In this document: piece by piece, positions 32,296-39,090 of the stretch | Layout of the letters: every line of letters begins with the position of its first letter | How positions within the stretch are numbered: the first letter of the stretch is position 1 | Source: Frankia sp. AgB32 | GTDB lineage: Bacteria > Actinomycetota > Actinomycetes > Frankiales > Frankiaceae | Reading direction: 5' to 3' | DNA: 39,090 nt | Assembly: GCF_023243045.1 (NCBI RefSeq) | Contig: NZ_JALKFX010000051.1 | Span: 9,178 to 48,267 of the forward strand | The notes under the pieces: generated by a model | Database searches by the model: none | Told to the model about the DNA's origin: nothing | The model's input: only the letters and a program-made list of their open reading frames with translations | Translations under genes and position numbers: made by a program

Positions 32296-33375
32296 ATGGC
32301 GCGACTGACCCTCCCCGCCCGCAGGGCTGGGACGGCACTGGTCCTGGGAACTGCGTTGGCCGTGGCGGCCCCGGGCATCGCCCAGGCCAACTCGGTGGCG
32401 CTCACGGTGAAGACGCCGGGGGCCACCAGCGGGCCCTCGGCGACCTTCGCCGAGATCTCCACCCACGCCGACTGCGCCAGCGGCCTCGTCGCCGGGGGCG
32501 GCATCGACCAGGCGATCGGCACCGGGATGAACTCGAACGGCAACCACGTGATGGGCACCGCGCCGAGCTCGAACGGCAGTTCCGAGTACACCGGCACCGC
32601 CGGCGTCGTCGACACCGACGTCACCCACTGGCTCGGCATCGGCGGCACCGGCGGGGCGACCGACGCGTCCTTCTCCACCACCCCGTACGCGACCTGCCTG
32701 ACCAGCACCCTGATCAACCACACGCAGGTCGTCATGAACAAGATCGCCGGCCCGACCTCGGCCTCGACCGTCGGCCTGGTCACGGCGGTCTGCCCGGCGA
32801 ACACGGTGCTGCTCGGCGGCGGCGCGCGCAGCACCCCGGCGAGCATCGGCAGCCTCAAGCCGATCGCGAGCTTCCCCACCTTCAACAACTCCGCCCACGA
32901 CTTCGGCCTGAAGGCCGCGGCCGACGGGGAGACCAACCCCAACGCGTGGAGCGCCGTCGGCTGGAACGGCGGCGGCGGTGGCACCGGTAACAACACCTAC
33001 GCCTACGCGATCTGCAGCGGAAGCGGCATCAACGTCAGCGGTGTCACGGTGAAGGTCCGGTACACCGAGGTCGCCGGCCCGACGTCGGCCACCACCGGCC
33101 AGACCGCCACCGTCGGCTGCGGCGGCTCGGACGGCAAGCTGATCAGCGGCGGCGCCGCCGTCAGCGGTGGCAGCGTGACGACCACCGACTTCACCGGCCC
33201 CGGCTCCGGCGGCACCCACCTCAACGGCAGCTTCCCCAGCGGCTCCACCGGCACCCCGGTCAGCGACGGCACCACCACCGCCGCGTACTGGACGGCCTAC
33301 AGCCACTCCGGCGGCGCGAGCTCGCCGAACACCTACACCGACGCCTGGGCGCTGTGCGCCGACGACGGCGTCTGA
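32296..33375 (+). CDS. Secreted three-module protein, unknown function
   Basis: 359 residues from the ATG at 32296 with GAAGGAG seven bases upstream. A Sec signal peptide (ARRAGTALVLGTALAVAAPG, cleavage AQA-NS) precedes three related modules of roughly 100-120 residues. Each opens with a Cys and a G-G-G or similar turn (HADCASGLVAGGGID, AVCPANTVLLGGGAR, VGCGGSDGKLISGGA) and closes with a W and an A-x-C (LGIGGTGG...YATC, WSAVGWNGG...YAIC, YWTAYSHSGG...WALC), so two Cys per module probably pair. I know no function; proteins of this kind are common, exported and often multicopy in actinomycetes. A truncated paralogue lies just upstream. Confidence 0.85.
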   Translation: MARLTLPARRAGTALVLGTALAVAAPGIAQANSVALTVKTPGATSGPSATFAEISTHADCASGLVAGGGIDQAIGTGMNSNGNHVMGTAPSSNGSSEYTGTAGVVDTDVTHWLGIGGTGGATDASFSTTPYATCLTSTLINHTQVVMNKIAGPTSASTVGLVTAVCPANTVLLGGGARSTPASIGSLKPIASFPTFNNSAHDFGLKAAADGETNPNAWSAVGWNGGGGGTGNNTYAYAICSGSGINVSGVTVKVRYTEVAGPTSATTGQTATVGCGGSDGKLISGGAAVSGGSVTTTDFTGPGSGGTHLNGSFPSGSTGTPVSDGTTTAAYWTAYSHSGGASSPNTYTDAWALCADDGV

Positions 33376-33423
33376 TCACACCTGATCACGTCTGATCAAG
33401 CTCAAGAGAAACGGTAGCCCCAC

Positions 33424-35262
33424 GTGAACCACCGTTCCCCCCTGCGCCGAACCGCGGTGCGCAGATCCATGCTGCTCAGTCCCCGGATGGTCGTGCTCGG
33501 CGCGGCGGCCGGGCTGCTCACCGCGGTGGCGGGCACGCCGATGGCGGCCGTCGCCGCCGATCCGGTCGGCGGATCGTCCCCGTGCGGGGCGACCGGCTCA
33601 CTCACCACCGCGGCCGGCGCCCTTCCCGCCTGCGTGTACAGCCAGCCGGGTACGGACGCCTTCACCGTTCCCGACGGAGTGACCAGCGTCAGCATCGACC
33701 TGTTCGGCGGGGAGGGCGGCAGTGCGGCCGGATTCGTCGCTCCGAATCCGGTGAACAGCGGCGCGGCCGGCGGGCTCGGTGGGCAGAGCCACGCGACGGT
33801 GGCCGTCGAGCCCGGGCAGGTCCTGCAGGTCACGACCGGCGCCGCCGGCGTGCCGGGGACCTCCCGGCACGGCGAGTTCGCCCGGCTGGGCGGCACCGGC
33901 CACGGCGCCGGCGGTGGTGGTGCGCACGGTGGCGGCGGGGCCGGCGGCGGTGGTTCCGACGTGCGCGTCGGCGCCTTCGGCGCGGCGGACCGGATCCTCG
34001 TCGCCGGTGGCGGCGGCGGGGCCGGCAACGGCGGCCCGTTGCTGCACGGCGGCGACGGCGGCGGCCTCGTCGGGGAGGCCGGCGGCCAGGGCGGCGGACC
34101 GGTGGGCTCCGGCGTGGCGGGCGGCGGCGCCACCCAGACCGCGCACGGAACCGGCAGCCCGAACTCCGCCATCGGCGGCCCCGGCATTCCCGGCGGCGAC
34201 ATCGACCCGAACAACGGCCAGCCCAACCCGGGCAGCGGCGGCCCCGGCGGCAACGGTGGCGGTGGCGGCAACGGTGGCGGCGGCGGTGGCGGCGGCTACT
34301 ACGGCGGTGGCGGCGGCTCGGGCGGCGGCAACCCGGGCGACTACTACGGTGCCGGCGGCGGTGGCGGCAGCGGCTTCGCCGCCTCGTCGCTGACCGACGT
34401 CGCGCTCACCGCCGGGGTCAACCACGGCAACGGGCACGCCACGGTGTCCTTCCGCTGGGCGAGCACGGTTGCCCTGACAGCCAGCACCACCAGCCCGCTG
34501 TTCGGGCACGCCGTCACGCTGACCGCGGCCGTCGCGGCCACGAACCCGGCCGGGGGCACCCCGACCGGCACGGTCACGTTCCTCGACGGCGCCACACCCC
34601 TCGGCAGCGCGACGCTGGACGGCGGCCAGGCCGGCCTCGGCGTCACCGGCCTGCAGCCCGGACCGCATACGATCACCGCCAGTTACAGCGGGGACGCGGC
34701 GCACGCGCCGAGCCAGAGCGCGACGGCCGTCACCGTGACGGTCACCTTCAGCCAGCCCTGCGTCACCACCAGTCGTAGCGGCCCGCTGACGGTCGGCGCT
34801 GGTCAGTCGCTGTGCTTCGGTCCCGGCGGCCGGCAGAGCGGACCGGTCACCGTGCAGGCCGGGGGAGCCCTCGCCGTCACGGGCGCCACCGTCTCCGGCC
34901 CGCTGACCGCCAACGACGCGCTGGCCGTCACAGCCTGCCAGTCGACCTTCGCCGGACCGGTGTCGATCAACGGCACCAGCGGCTACGTCCTGCTCGGGGG
35001 CACGTCGGCCTGCGCCGGTAACACCGTCACCGGCCCGCTCACGGTCGCCGCGAACACCGGCGGCCTCACCGCCGGCGGCAACACGGTGACCGGACCGGGG
35101 CGGATCACCGACAACAGTGGTAGCGGCCCGCCCCCCGCCTCCGCCCCGCCCGCCTTCACGGGCAACCGCATCACCGGCCCGCTGAGCTGCTCCGGAAACC
35201 AGCCGACCCTGCAGCAGACGGGTAACACCGTGACCGGCCCCCGCTCCGGGCAGTGCGCCTGA
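33424..35262 (+). CDS. Secreted Gly-rich protein with Ig-like domain and repeat tail
   Basis: 612 residues from the GTG at 33424 (weak ribosome site; an ATG at codon 16 is an alternative). The signal peptide runs to about AVAADP. Next comes a Gly-rich beta region beginning YSQPGTDAFTVPDGVTSVSI and continuing with many GGG stretches, like PE_PGRS-type or glycine-rich lectin-like exoproteins. A bacterial Ig-like group 3 domain follows (VALTASTTSPLFGHAVTLTA, GTPTGTVTFLDGATPLGS, HTITASYSGDAAHAPS). The last 160 residues have N-T-V-T-G-P-L repeats (GNTVTGPLTVAANTGG, GNRITGPLSCSGN) suggestive of a short beta-helix. Extracellular adhesion or matrix role inferred. It is co-oriented and 48 bases after the three-module secreted protein. 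Confidence 0.85.
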   Translation: MNHRSPLRRTAVRRSMLLSPRMVVLGAAAGLLTAVAGTPMAAVAADPVGGSSPCGATGSLTTAAGALPACVYSQPGTDAFTVPDGVTSVSIDLFGGEGGSAAGFVAPNPVNSGAAGGLGGQSHATVAVEPGQVLQVTTGAAGVPGTSRHGEFARLGGTGHGAGGGGAHGGGGAGGGGSDVRVGAFGAADRILVAGGGGGAGNGGPLLHGGDGGGLVGEAGGQGGGPVGSGVAGGGATQTAHGTGSPNSAIGGPGIPGGDIDPNNGQPNPGSGGPGGNGGGGGNGGGGGGGGYYGGGGGSGGGNPGDYYGAGGGGGSGFAASSLTDVALTAGVNHGNGHATVSFRWASTVALTASTTSPLFGHAVTLTAAVAATNPAGGTPTGTVTFLDGATPLGSATLDGGQAGLGVTGLQPGPHTITASYSGDAAHAPSQSATAVTVTVTFSQPCVTTSRSGPLTVGAGQSLCFGPGGRQSGPVTVQAGGALAVTGATVSGPLTANDALAVTACQSTFAGPVSINGTSGYVLLGGTSACAGNTVTGPLTVAANTGGLTAGGNTVTGPGRITDNSGSGPPPASAPPAFTGNRITGPLSCSGNQPTLQQTGNTVTGPRSGQCA

Positions 35263-35313
35263 GCGCTCAGCAGTCCGCTCGGCCCGCCTGACCACCGCGT
35301 TCGGCACGCGCCT

Positions 35314-35343
35314 GCGGCGTCCCGCCTCCTACGGGGACGCCGC
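35314..35343. terminator. Bidirectional terminator hairpin
   Basis: Perfect arms GCGGCGTCCC and GGGACGCCGC around a 10-base loop, between convergent genes and overlapping the stop codon of the MFS gene. No T-run. Confidence 0.65.
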
Positions 35344-36603
35344 ACCGGCCGCCGTCGGTGTCGCGCCTTCCACCGGTGCCACCGGTGCCACCGGTGCCAC
35401 CGGCGCTGCGGCGGCTCGGAGGCGGCGTTCCGGGGCGGTGGTGACGATCAGTGCCAGTCCGGCCGCGGCCAGGACGGCAGCCGTGGCCGGGACCGCGCCC
35501 GCCCCGCCGACGTCCAGGGCGACACCGCCGAACGCGGCCCCGAGGGCGGCGCCGAGGTAGATCGCGGAGCCGTTGAGCCCGAGCGCGACGGTGGCGACGT
35601 CCGGGGCGACGATGAACAGGCGGTGTTGTTGTGGCGTGATCGAGAGGCCCTGGAACATCCCGATCGCCAGCAGTACGGCCAGTGCCGCGCCGTACCACTC
35701 CCGTGCGGCCACCAGCACGGCGAACAGCCCGGCGAGCCCGGCCACGCCGACGGTCAGCACCGGCACCGCGCCACGGCTGTCGACCAGCCGTCCGACCAGG
35801 CGGTTACCGATCAGGCTGCCCACTCCGAACGCGAGCAGGATGATCACCAGGTGGGCGTTCGTACCGTCCGCCCGGGCCATGCCGAGGACGGCCGGCAGGT
35901 AGGAGATCAGCAGGATCGGTGGCGCCACGATGACGACCGTCGCGAGCAGCACCATCAGCACCGAGGGTCGGGTCAGCACCCCGAGGCGGGTGCGCATGCG
36001 TGTCGGCGGCACGAATGCTCGCGGCAGCGTCGGCACGCAGGCCGCGGTGATCGCCGCCAACCCGGCGATGATCCACAGCACCGACCGCCAGCCGACCCAC
36101 TGCCCGAGCAGGACGCCGAAGGGCACTCCGAGCACCGTGGACAGCGACGTTCCGGCCGTGACGGCGGCGAGCGCCCGGCCGCGGCGCGCGGGGCTGGCGA
36201 GCATCCCGGCCATGACATAGGCGTTGGACTGGAACGCCGCGGCGCCGAGGGCGGCACCGGTCCGGCCAGCGGCCATCACGGCGTAGGACGGGGCGAGCGC
36301 CTGCGCGGCCATCCCGAGCAGGAACAGGGCGAAGCCCCCGCCGAGCAGGACGCGCCGGTCCCAGTGGCCGGTGATGGTCGCGATGATCGGTGACCCGACC
36401 GCGTAGGTGACGGCGAAGATCGTGGTGAGCTGACCCGCGGTGGACATGCTCACGGACAGGTCGTGGGAGATGGCGGGGAGCAGACCGCTGAGCACGAAGC
36501 CGTCGACACCGAGGGTGAACGTGCCGGCCGCCAACACCCCGAGCTGCCAGCCGCGCAGTCCGTTCGCCTGTTCCGCATCATTCGATGCTTGTCGAAGCGT
36601 CAC
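35329..36603 (-). CDS. MFS drug/sugar efflux transporter
   Basis: 424 residues with twelve predicted spans, beginning QLGVLAAGTFTLGVDGFVLS. The A-loop motif is present in altered form (GSPIIATITGHWDRRVLLGG), and RTGAALGAAAFQSNAYVMAG and LGVPFGVLLGQWVGWRSVLW match the DHA1/AraJ-CmlR group of proton antiporters that export drugs or sugars. The C-terminal tail holds an APV repeat coded by four 9-bp units. The start is GTG at 36603, with no strong ribosome site. A divergent ArsR-type regulator lies 102 bases away, so the pair probably forms a self-contained inducible efflux unit. Confidence 0.9.
   Translation of the reverse strand: MTLRQASNDAEQANGLRGWQLGVLAAGTFTLGVDGFVLSGLLPAISHDLSVSMSTAGQLTTIFAVTYAVGSPIIATITGHWDRRVLLGGGFALFLLGMAAQALAPSYAVMAAGRTGAALGAAAFQSNAYVMAGMLASPARRGRALAAVTAGTSLSTVLGVPFGVLLGQWVGWRSVLWIIAGLAAITAACVPTLPRAFVPPTRMRTRLGVLTRPSVLMVLLATVVIVAPPILLISYLPAVLGMARADGTNAHLVIILLAFGVGSLIGNRLVGRLVDSRGAVPVLTVGVAGLAGLFAVLVAAREWYGAALAVLLAIGMFQGLSITPQQHRLFIVAPDVATVALGLNGSAIYLGAALGAAFGGVALDVGGAGAVPATAAVLAAAGLALIVTTAPERRLRAAAAPVAPVAPVAPVEGATPTAAGAASP
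35371..35406. repeat. Four 9-bp repeats at the MFS C-terminus
   Basis: CACCGGTGC in four tandem copies (last one CACCGGCGC), coding Ala-Pro-Val on the minus strand. Confidence 0.9.
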
Positions 36604-36644
36604 AGTGGCGAGGCTAGGGGGTAGGTTCGATGGATGTCAAAGTG
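36581..36644. promoter_or_regulatory. Paired 19-bp repeats, candidate ArsR operator
   Basis: TTCGATGCTTGTCGAAGCG (36581-36599) and TTCGATGGATGTCAAAGTG (36626-36644) share 15 of 19 positions, 45 bases apart, and flank the MFS start in the space shared with the ArsR gene. The first is partly palindromic (TTCGAT...GTCGAA), as expected for a dimeric winged-helix repressor. Confidence 0.5.
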
Positions 36645-36705
36645 TTTCGACGCGCGAACCGGCCAGCGGAGCTGCCGGCTGGGCCACTGAGCCGGGCGAC
36701 CCACC

Positions 36706-37041
36706 ATGACCCGCCAGCTCCCTCAGCCGAGTCGTGACTCGATCAACCTGGTCACGCTCCTCGGCGCCCTGGCCGACCCCGTCCGCCTCACCCTGATGCG
36801 GGCGATGTACGCCCGCGGCGGCCCGGCCGACTGCGCCGAGGTCGCCGGCGGCGTCGAGGTCAGCCCGCCGACGGTCTCCCACCACTACCGCGTCCTGCGC
36901 GAGGCCGGCCTGACCACGACCACCGTCGAAGGCCGCCGCCGGGTCGTCACCATCCGTCATGACGATCTCGAGGCGAGGTTTCCCGGCCTTCTCGCCGCCA
37001 TCCTCACCCCGAGCCTCGTCGAACCTGCCCCGTCGGGCTGA
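36706..37041 (+). CDS. ArsR-family winged-helix repressor
   Basis: 111 residues, one winged helix-turn-helix: LVTLLGALADPVRLTLMRAM, the recognition part VEVSPPTVSHHYRVLREAGL and the wing TTTTVEGRRRVVTIRHDDLE. ArsR/SmtB proteins repress a divergent transporter until an effector binds. No ELCVCD metal box is visible: the only cysteine is in DCAEVAGG, so a metal sensor of the classic type is unlikely and an organic ligand is more probable. It is divergent from the MFS exporter, its likely target. Confidence 0.9.
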   Translation: MTRQLPQPSRDSINLVTLLGALADPVRLTLMRAMYARGGPADCAEVAGGVEVSPPTVSHHYRVLREAGLTTTTVEGRRRVVTIRHDDLEARFPGLLAAILTPSLVEPAPSG

Positions 37042-37067
37042 AAGTCGCCTGCCCGGCCGCGGCCGCT

Positions 37068-37994
37068 CTACTTGTAGGTGAGATCCGACGTCGAGTAGAC
37101 GCAGTACTTCCCGTCTGCGCCGGTGCCGGTCTTCGTCGGTTCCGCGCCGGTGGAGTTCCCGGTGTAACGATCGCAGATCTTAATATTCTTGGAACTGTCG
37201 TTCACGATCGTTATCTTCGAGAAGCGGGCGGTGTCGCCGTAGTTCGTGTTCACACCGACGATGGTCTTCCCCGGCGACGTGACGGTGATGCCGTCGAGCA
37301 CGACATTCCGCTGGTACTGCTTCGTGCAGTTGCCGCACGACCGGTAGAGCTTGCCGAAGTCGTTCACCTGGAAGTTCCGGATGGTGACCGTGCCGGCCCC
37401 GTTGTGCTGGAACACCTTGTCGGACGCCTTCTGCGCGCCGCCGCCGTCGACCAGGACGGTCGTCGAGGACGAGGTGCCGAGGAAGGTGGCGGCGTCCTCG
37501 CCGACGTCCTCCCACCAGACGTTCTGCAGCGTGCAGCTGCCCAGGCAGTGCACGCCGTCGGCGGCCGGGCTGCCGAGGATGACGTTCTTCAGTACGGCGC
37601 CCGGCGCCAGCTCGAACAGCGGATCCTGCGACTCGGACTGGCCGTCCGTACCGAGATCGCCGCTGCCCACGTAGCGTTTCAGGGCGCCGTCGAAGGTGCC
37701 GGAGACCGCCTTCGTGGCGGTGAGACTCGTCGTGCCGGTGGCACTCGGCCACGACGGCGCCGCCGAGGCCGACGAACTGGTGACGGCCAGCGCCGTCAGC
37801 CCGAGGGCGGTGGGGGGGGGCCCGGCGGCCCGCCCGCCGCCCCCCCCCGCCCACCGGCGGGCCCCGGGGGGGGCCGCCGTGGCCGACTAACGGGTGACGC
37901 CCCGCGCGGTCACCCGGTGGGGGGGCGGCGGGGCCGCGACGACCGGCAGCCGGACCCACAGCGACAACGAGCGGAACCTGCGATGACTACCCAT
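37068..37994 (-). pseudogene. Pectate lyase (PL3 type), reading frame interrupted
   Basis: The mature enzyme is intact: GTFDGALKRYVGSGDLGT, GQSESQDPLFELAPGAVLKN, ADGVHCLGSCTLQNVWWEDV and GEDAATFLG are typical of family 3 pectate lyases, Ca2+-dependent secreted beta-helix enzymes that cleave polygalacturonate. The predicted signal peptide end (ALGLTALAVTSSSASA-AP) is also present. Between it and the ATG at 37994 (MGSHRRFRSLSLWVRLPVV) lies about 120 bases of G and C runs containing an in-frame TAG (37887-37889). Start and enzyme are in the same frame, so a single stop blocks it. Internal GTG at 37670 would give a 200-residue protein without export signal. Real mutation or base-calling error in a GC hairpin region cannot be separated here. 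Confidence 0.8.
37808..37930. repeat. G/C-run and hairpin-rich segment in the pectate lyase leader
   Basis: Runs of nine G, eight C, eight G and seven G alternate with inverted repeats such as CGGGTGAC / GTCACCCG (about 37891-37916). The codons are unlike a signal peptide. Resembles the tract at 25024-25079 and may be an insertion or an assembly artefact. Confidence 0.7.
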
Positions 37995-38227
37995 GGCGGA
38001 CCTGCTCCCAGCTCGGTCGCGGCCACGCCTACCCCTCCGCCGTTACGTTCCTCGGCCCGGCCGCTCGACTTCCATATCGCTCTCCTTACGGCAGCGGATC
38101 ACTGTTCCCGCAGGCCTCTCCGTATGCGGACTATCCGCGCTGGTGGGGCGCGTGCGGCCCGGCGAACAGCTCATCGTCAACACCACTTCTGGGCGAACGG
38201 GCTCCTGGCTTCCGAACTGCGAACCAG

Positions 38228-38482
38228 TCAGTAGTGATACCTGCACTGGGCGATACGGATTTCATCGCCGCTGATCTTGTAGACGATCCGGTGCTCGTCG
38301 GTGATGCGGCGTGACCAGTAGCCCTGGAAGCCGTGTTTCAGCGGCTCAGGCTTACCAATACCATCATTCCCGTTACGAGCGATATCCTCGATGAGGGTAT
38401 TGATCCGTCTGAGTATCCGGCGATCCTGGGTCTGCCACCACAGGTAGTCCTGCCAGGCGTTCTCGTCCCAGACGAGTTTCAC
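38228..38482 (-). CDS. yoeB: YoeB-type mRNA interferase toxin
   Basis: 84 residues, exactly the length of E. coli YoeB and alignable throughout: MKLVWDENAWQDYLWWQ at the start, GKPEPLKHGFQGYWSRRI in the middle and RYHY at the end. Catalytic residues are conserved: the Glu of KPEPLKH, the Arg of EHRIVY and the terminal His-Tyr. YoeB cleaves mRNA in the ribosomal A site when freed from YefM. The gene overlaps the antitoxin by four bases (ATGA), the standard arrangement. It should be functional as written. Confidence 0.95.
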   Translation of the reverse strand: MKLVWDENAWQDYLWWQTQDRRILRRINTLIEDIARNGNDGIGKPEPLKHGFQGYWSRRITDEHRIVYKISGDEIRIAQCRYHY

Positions 38483-38730
38483 TCGACCAGATCCCGGACG
38501 GAGCCGCCGCCGTTCTCGAGTCGGTCGATCGCGGTCACCAGCCGTCGTGCGTTTTCTGGGCTGCGCAACAGGTACGCCGTCTCCTGCAGGGACTGGTAAT
38601 CGTCCAGGGAGACGATTACCACCGGCTCGTGGCCGGACCGGGTGATGACGATCTCCTCCCGGTCGTCCGCGACCGCTGAGAGAACCTCGGCATACCGCGC
38701 CCGCGACTCGGAGTAGCTCATCGTCCTCAT
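38479..38730 (-). CDS. yefM: YefM-type antitoxin (Phd/YefM family)
   Basis: 83 residues. The N-terminal DNA-binding half (MRTMSYSESRARYAEVLSAV, EEIVITRSGHEPVVIVSLDD) and the flexible C-terminus that wraps the toxin (LRSPENARRLVTAIDRLENG) match YefM/Phd. It neutralises YoeB and, with it, represses the operon. The ATG at 38730 follows AAGGGTGG; a second ATG at 38721 is possible but would trim the conserved MRT. The upstream TGTACA-type operator supports autoregulation. Confidence 0.95.
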   Translation of the reverse strand: MRTMSYSESRARYAEVLSAVADDREEIVITRSGHEPVVIVSLDDYQSLQETAYLLRSPENARRLVTAIDRLENGGGSVRDLVE

Positions 38731-38740
38731 GGCACCACCC

Positions 38741-38760
38741 TTGTACAGGAAGTTGTACGT
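38741..38760. promoter_or_regulatory. YefM-YoeB operator
   Basis: TTGTACA (core TGTACA, 38742-38747) and TTGTACG (TGTACG, 38754-38759) are 12 bases apart centre to centre, 11 bases upstream of yefM. E. coli YefM binds a long and a short palindrome with TGTACA cores at the same spacing, so this is a probable autoregulatory operator. Confidence 0.75.
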
Positions 38761-38843
38761 CGACCCAGCTTACGTCTCGGATCTATGGCCGGCAAGGACG
38801 GGCGCGGCGGCTCCAGCCCGGGCTGACTGACCTGACTGAGTGA

Positions 38844-39023
38844 TCAGGTGCGGGAGCGGCGGTCCGGGTCGGATGTCCGGTCGGCGGGGTCCGGGTGGTA
38901 ACGGCCGGCGATGAGCCAGGTGCCGGCGACGATGGCGGTCGAGAAGACGAGCAGCACCCCGCCGAGGACGAGCAGGAGCAGTGCGCGGTCGTGGAAGGAC
39001 AGGTCGCCGGTGAGGGTTGTCAA
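38844..39023 (-). CDS. Single-span membrane protein, probably truncated at its start
   Basis: 59 residues from a TTG at 39023 with no good ribosome site. A membrane span DRALLLLVLGGVLLVFSTAI then VAGTWLIAGRY leads to a short charged tail HPDPADRTSDPDRRSRT. The frame remains open upstream into the IS607-like element, so the original start was probably removed by that insertion. It could also be a complete small membrane protein. No family recognised. Confidence 0.45.
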   Translation of the reverse strand: MTTLTGDLSFHDRALLLLVLGGVLLVFSTAIVAGTWLIAGRYHPDPADRTSDPDRRSRT

Positions 39024-39045
39024 CTGCCGCAGCTTGAGTATGCGA

Positions 39046-39051
39046 TATAAT
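39046..39051 (+). promoter_or_regulatory. Consensus -10 box for the recombinase gene
   Basis: A perfect TATAAT lies six bases before the GTG start at 39058, which would place transcription start on or next to the start codon, giving a leaderless mRNA. No well-spaced -35 is visible (TTGTCA at 39017-39022 is 23 bases away). Confidence 0.5.
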
Positions 39052-39057
39052 GCGTAA

Positions 39058-39090
39058 GTGAACTTGAAGCAGTGGGCTGAGCGTGAGGGC
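39058..39090 (+). CDS. IS607-family serine recombinase, first 11 codons
   Basis: GTG start followed by codons for NLKQWAEREG, the beginning of the MerR-like helix-turn-helix at the N-terminus of IS607-type TnpA resolvases (family pattern M-x-L-x-x-W-A-x-x-x-G-V/I-S). The remainder lies beyond the window. IS607 elements lack terminal inverted repeats and usually carry a TnpB gene after the recombinase. The identification rests on 11 residues and is therefore tentative. Confidence 0.65.
   Translation, partial: MNLKQWAEREG

Larger units (their letters stand above)
38731..39090. mobile_element. Left boundary zone of an IS607-like element
   Basis: Somewhere between the YefM operator and 39057 the chromosome passes into the element; the most likely junction is about 39010-39040, where GC content falls abruptly and the minus-strand membrane protein loses its natural start. 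Exact ends cannot be set, because the family has no terminal repeats. Confidence 0.35.

Noticed and set aside
31436-33306. Minus-strand open frames of 300-477 codons over the secreted-protein region
   Set aside because: The plus-strand product has a signal peptide, ribosome site and internal repeats; the minus frames have none.
33598-35307. 569-codon minus-strand frame opposite the Gly-rich exoprotein
   Set aside because: Val/Ala/Gly repetitive translation is the mirror of Gly-rich codons; no start context.
37993-38274. Possible 93-codon plus-strand gene
   Set aside because: No family signal; it overlaps the pectate lyase start on the other strand and the end of yoeB.

Overview
The window is very GC-rich, and its genes show the strong G/C third-position bias and frequent GTG/TTG starts of a high-GC actinobacterium. 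A SsgA-like protein, a DUF3710 protein, a WD40-tailed Ser/Thr kinase, an ECF sigma/anti-sigma pair, a SARP-type regulator and many secreted low-complexity proteins together point to a filamentous actinomycete. Frankiaceae or a relative is my best guess from gene content; no marker gene fixes the genus.

Layout. 1-3398 (minus): a two-gene conflict-type operon. A small TIR protein is followed 14 bp later by a large STAND NTPase (unknown N-terminus, NACHT-like core, pentapeptide repeats, WD40) that runs off the left edge. 3651-9335: APH-fold phosphotransferase, remnant of an SDR gene, monofunctional GT51 glycosyltransferase, Trp/His-rich secreted peptide, orphan branched-chain-type solute-binding lipoprotein, atypical crotonase. 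9699-12698: methyltransferase, HAF-repeat protein, ECF sigma factor and zinc-finger anti-sigma factor overlapping by ATGA. 12749-18403: envelope block of a secreted membrane-anchored protein, a Cys/Pro-rich surface protein and a Ser/Thr kinase with seven WD40 blades. 18404-18795 is a scar holding ends of two truncated genes.

18796-23600: UspA protein, LapA-like protein, a small anchored protein and MscS channel (three minus genes), DUF3710 protein, SsgA-like protein, small hypothetical. 23606-31281: DinB/DUF664 protein, a 1180-residue SARP-STAND regulator with an extraordinary poly-C/poly-G tract, then on the minus strand a DrrA/DrrB-type exporter plus a TetX-like FAD monooxygenase, which resembles a drug efflux-and-modification cassette. 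The exporter ATPase is preceded, in the same open frame, by an aldo/keto reductase gutted by internal deletions.

31282-37994: a gene-poor stretch with the tail of a lost paralogue, two large secreted proteins, an MFS exporter with a divergent ArsR regulator, and a PL3-type pectate lyase interrupted by a stop codon inside a G/C-run-rich region. 38228-39090: a complete YefM-YoeB toxin-antitoxin pair with a recognisable operator, a membrane-protein fragment, and the first codons of an IS607-type serine recombinase at the right edge.

Recurring themes are in-frame minisatellites in many genes and repeated traces of deletion or truncation (SDR, AKR, VOC, acyltransferase, secreted paralogue, pectate lyase). 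The best candidate for an unusual system is the TIR plus STAND pair at the left edge.
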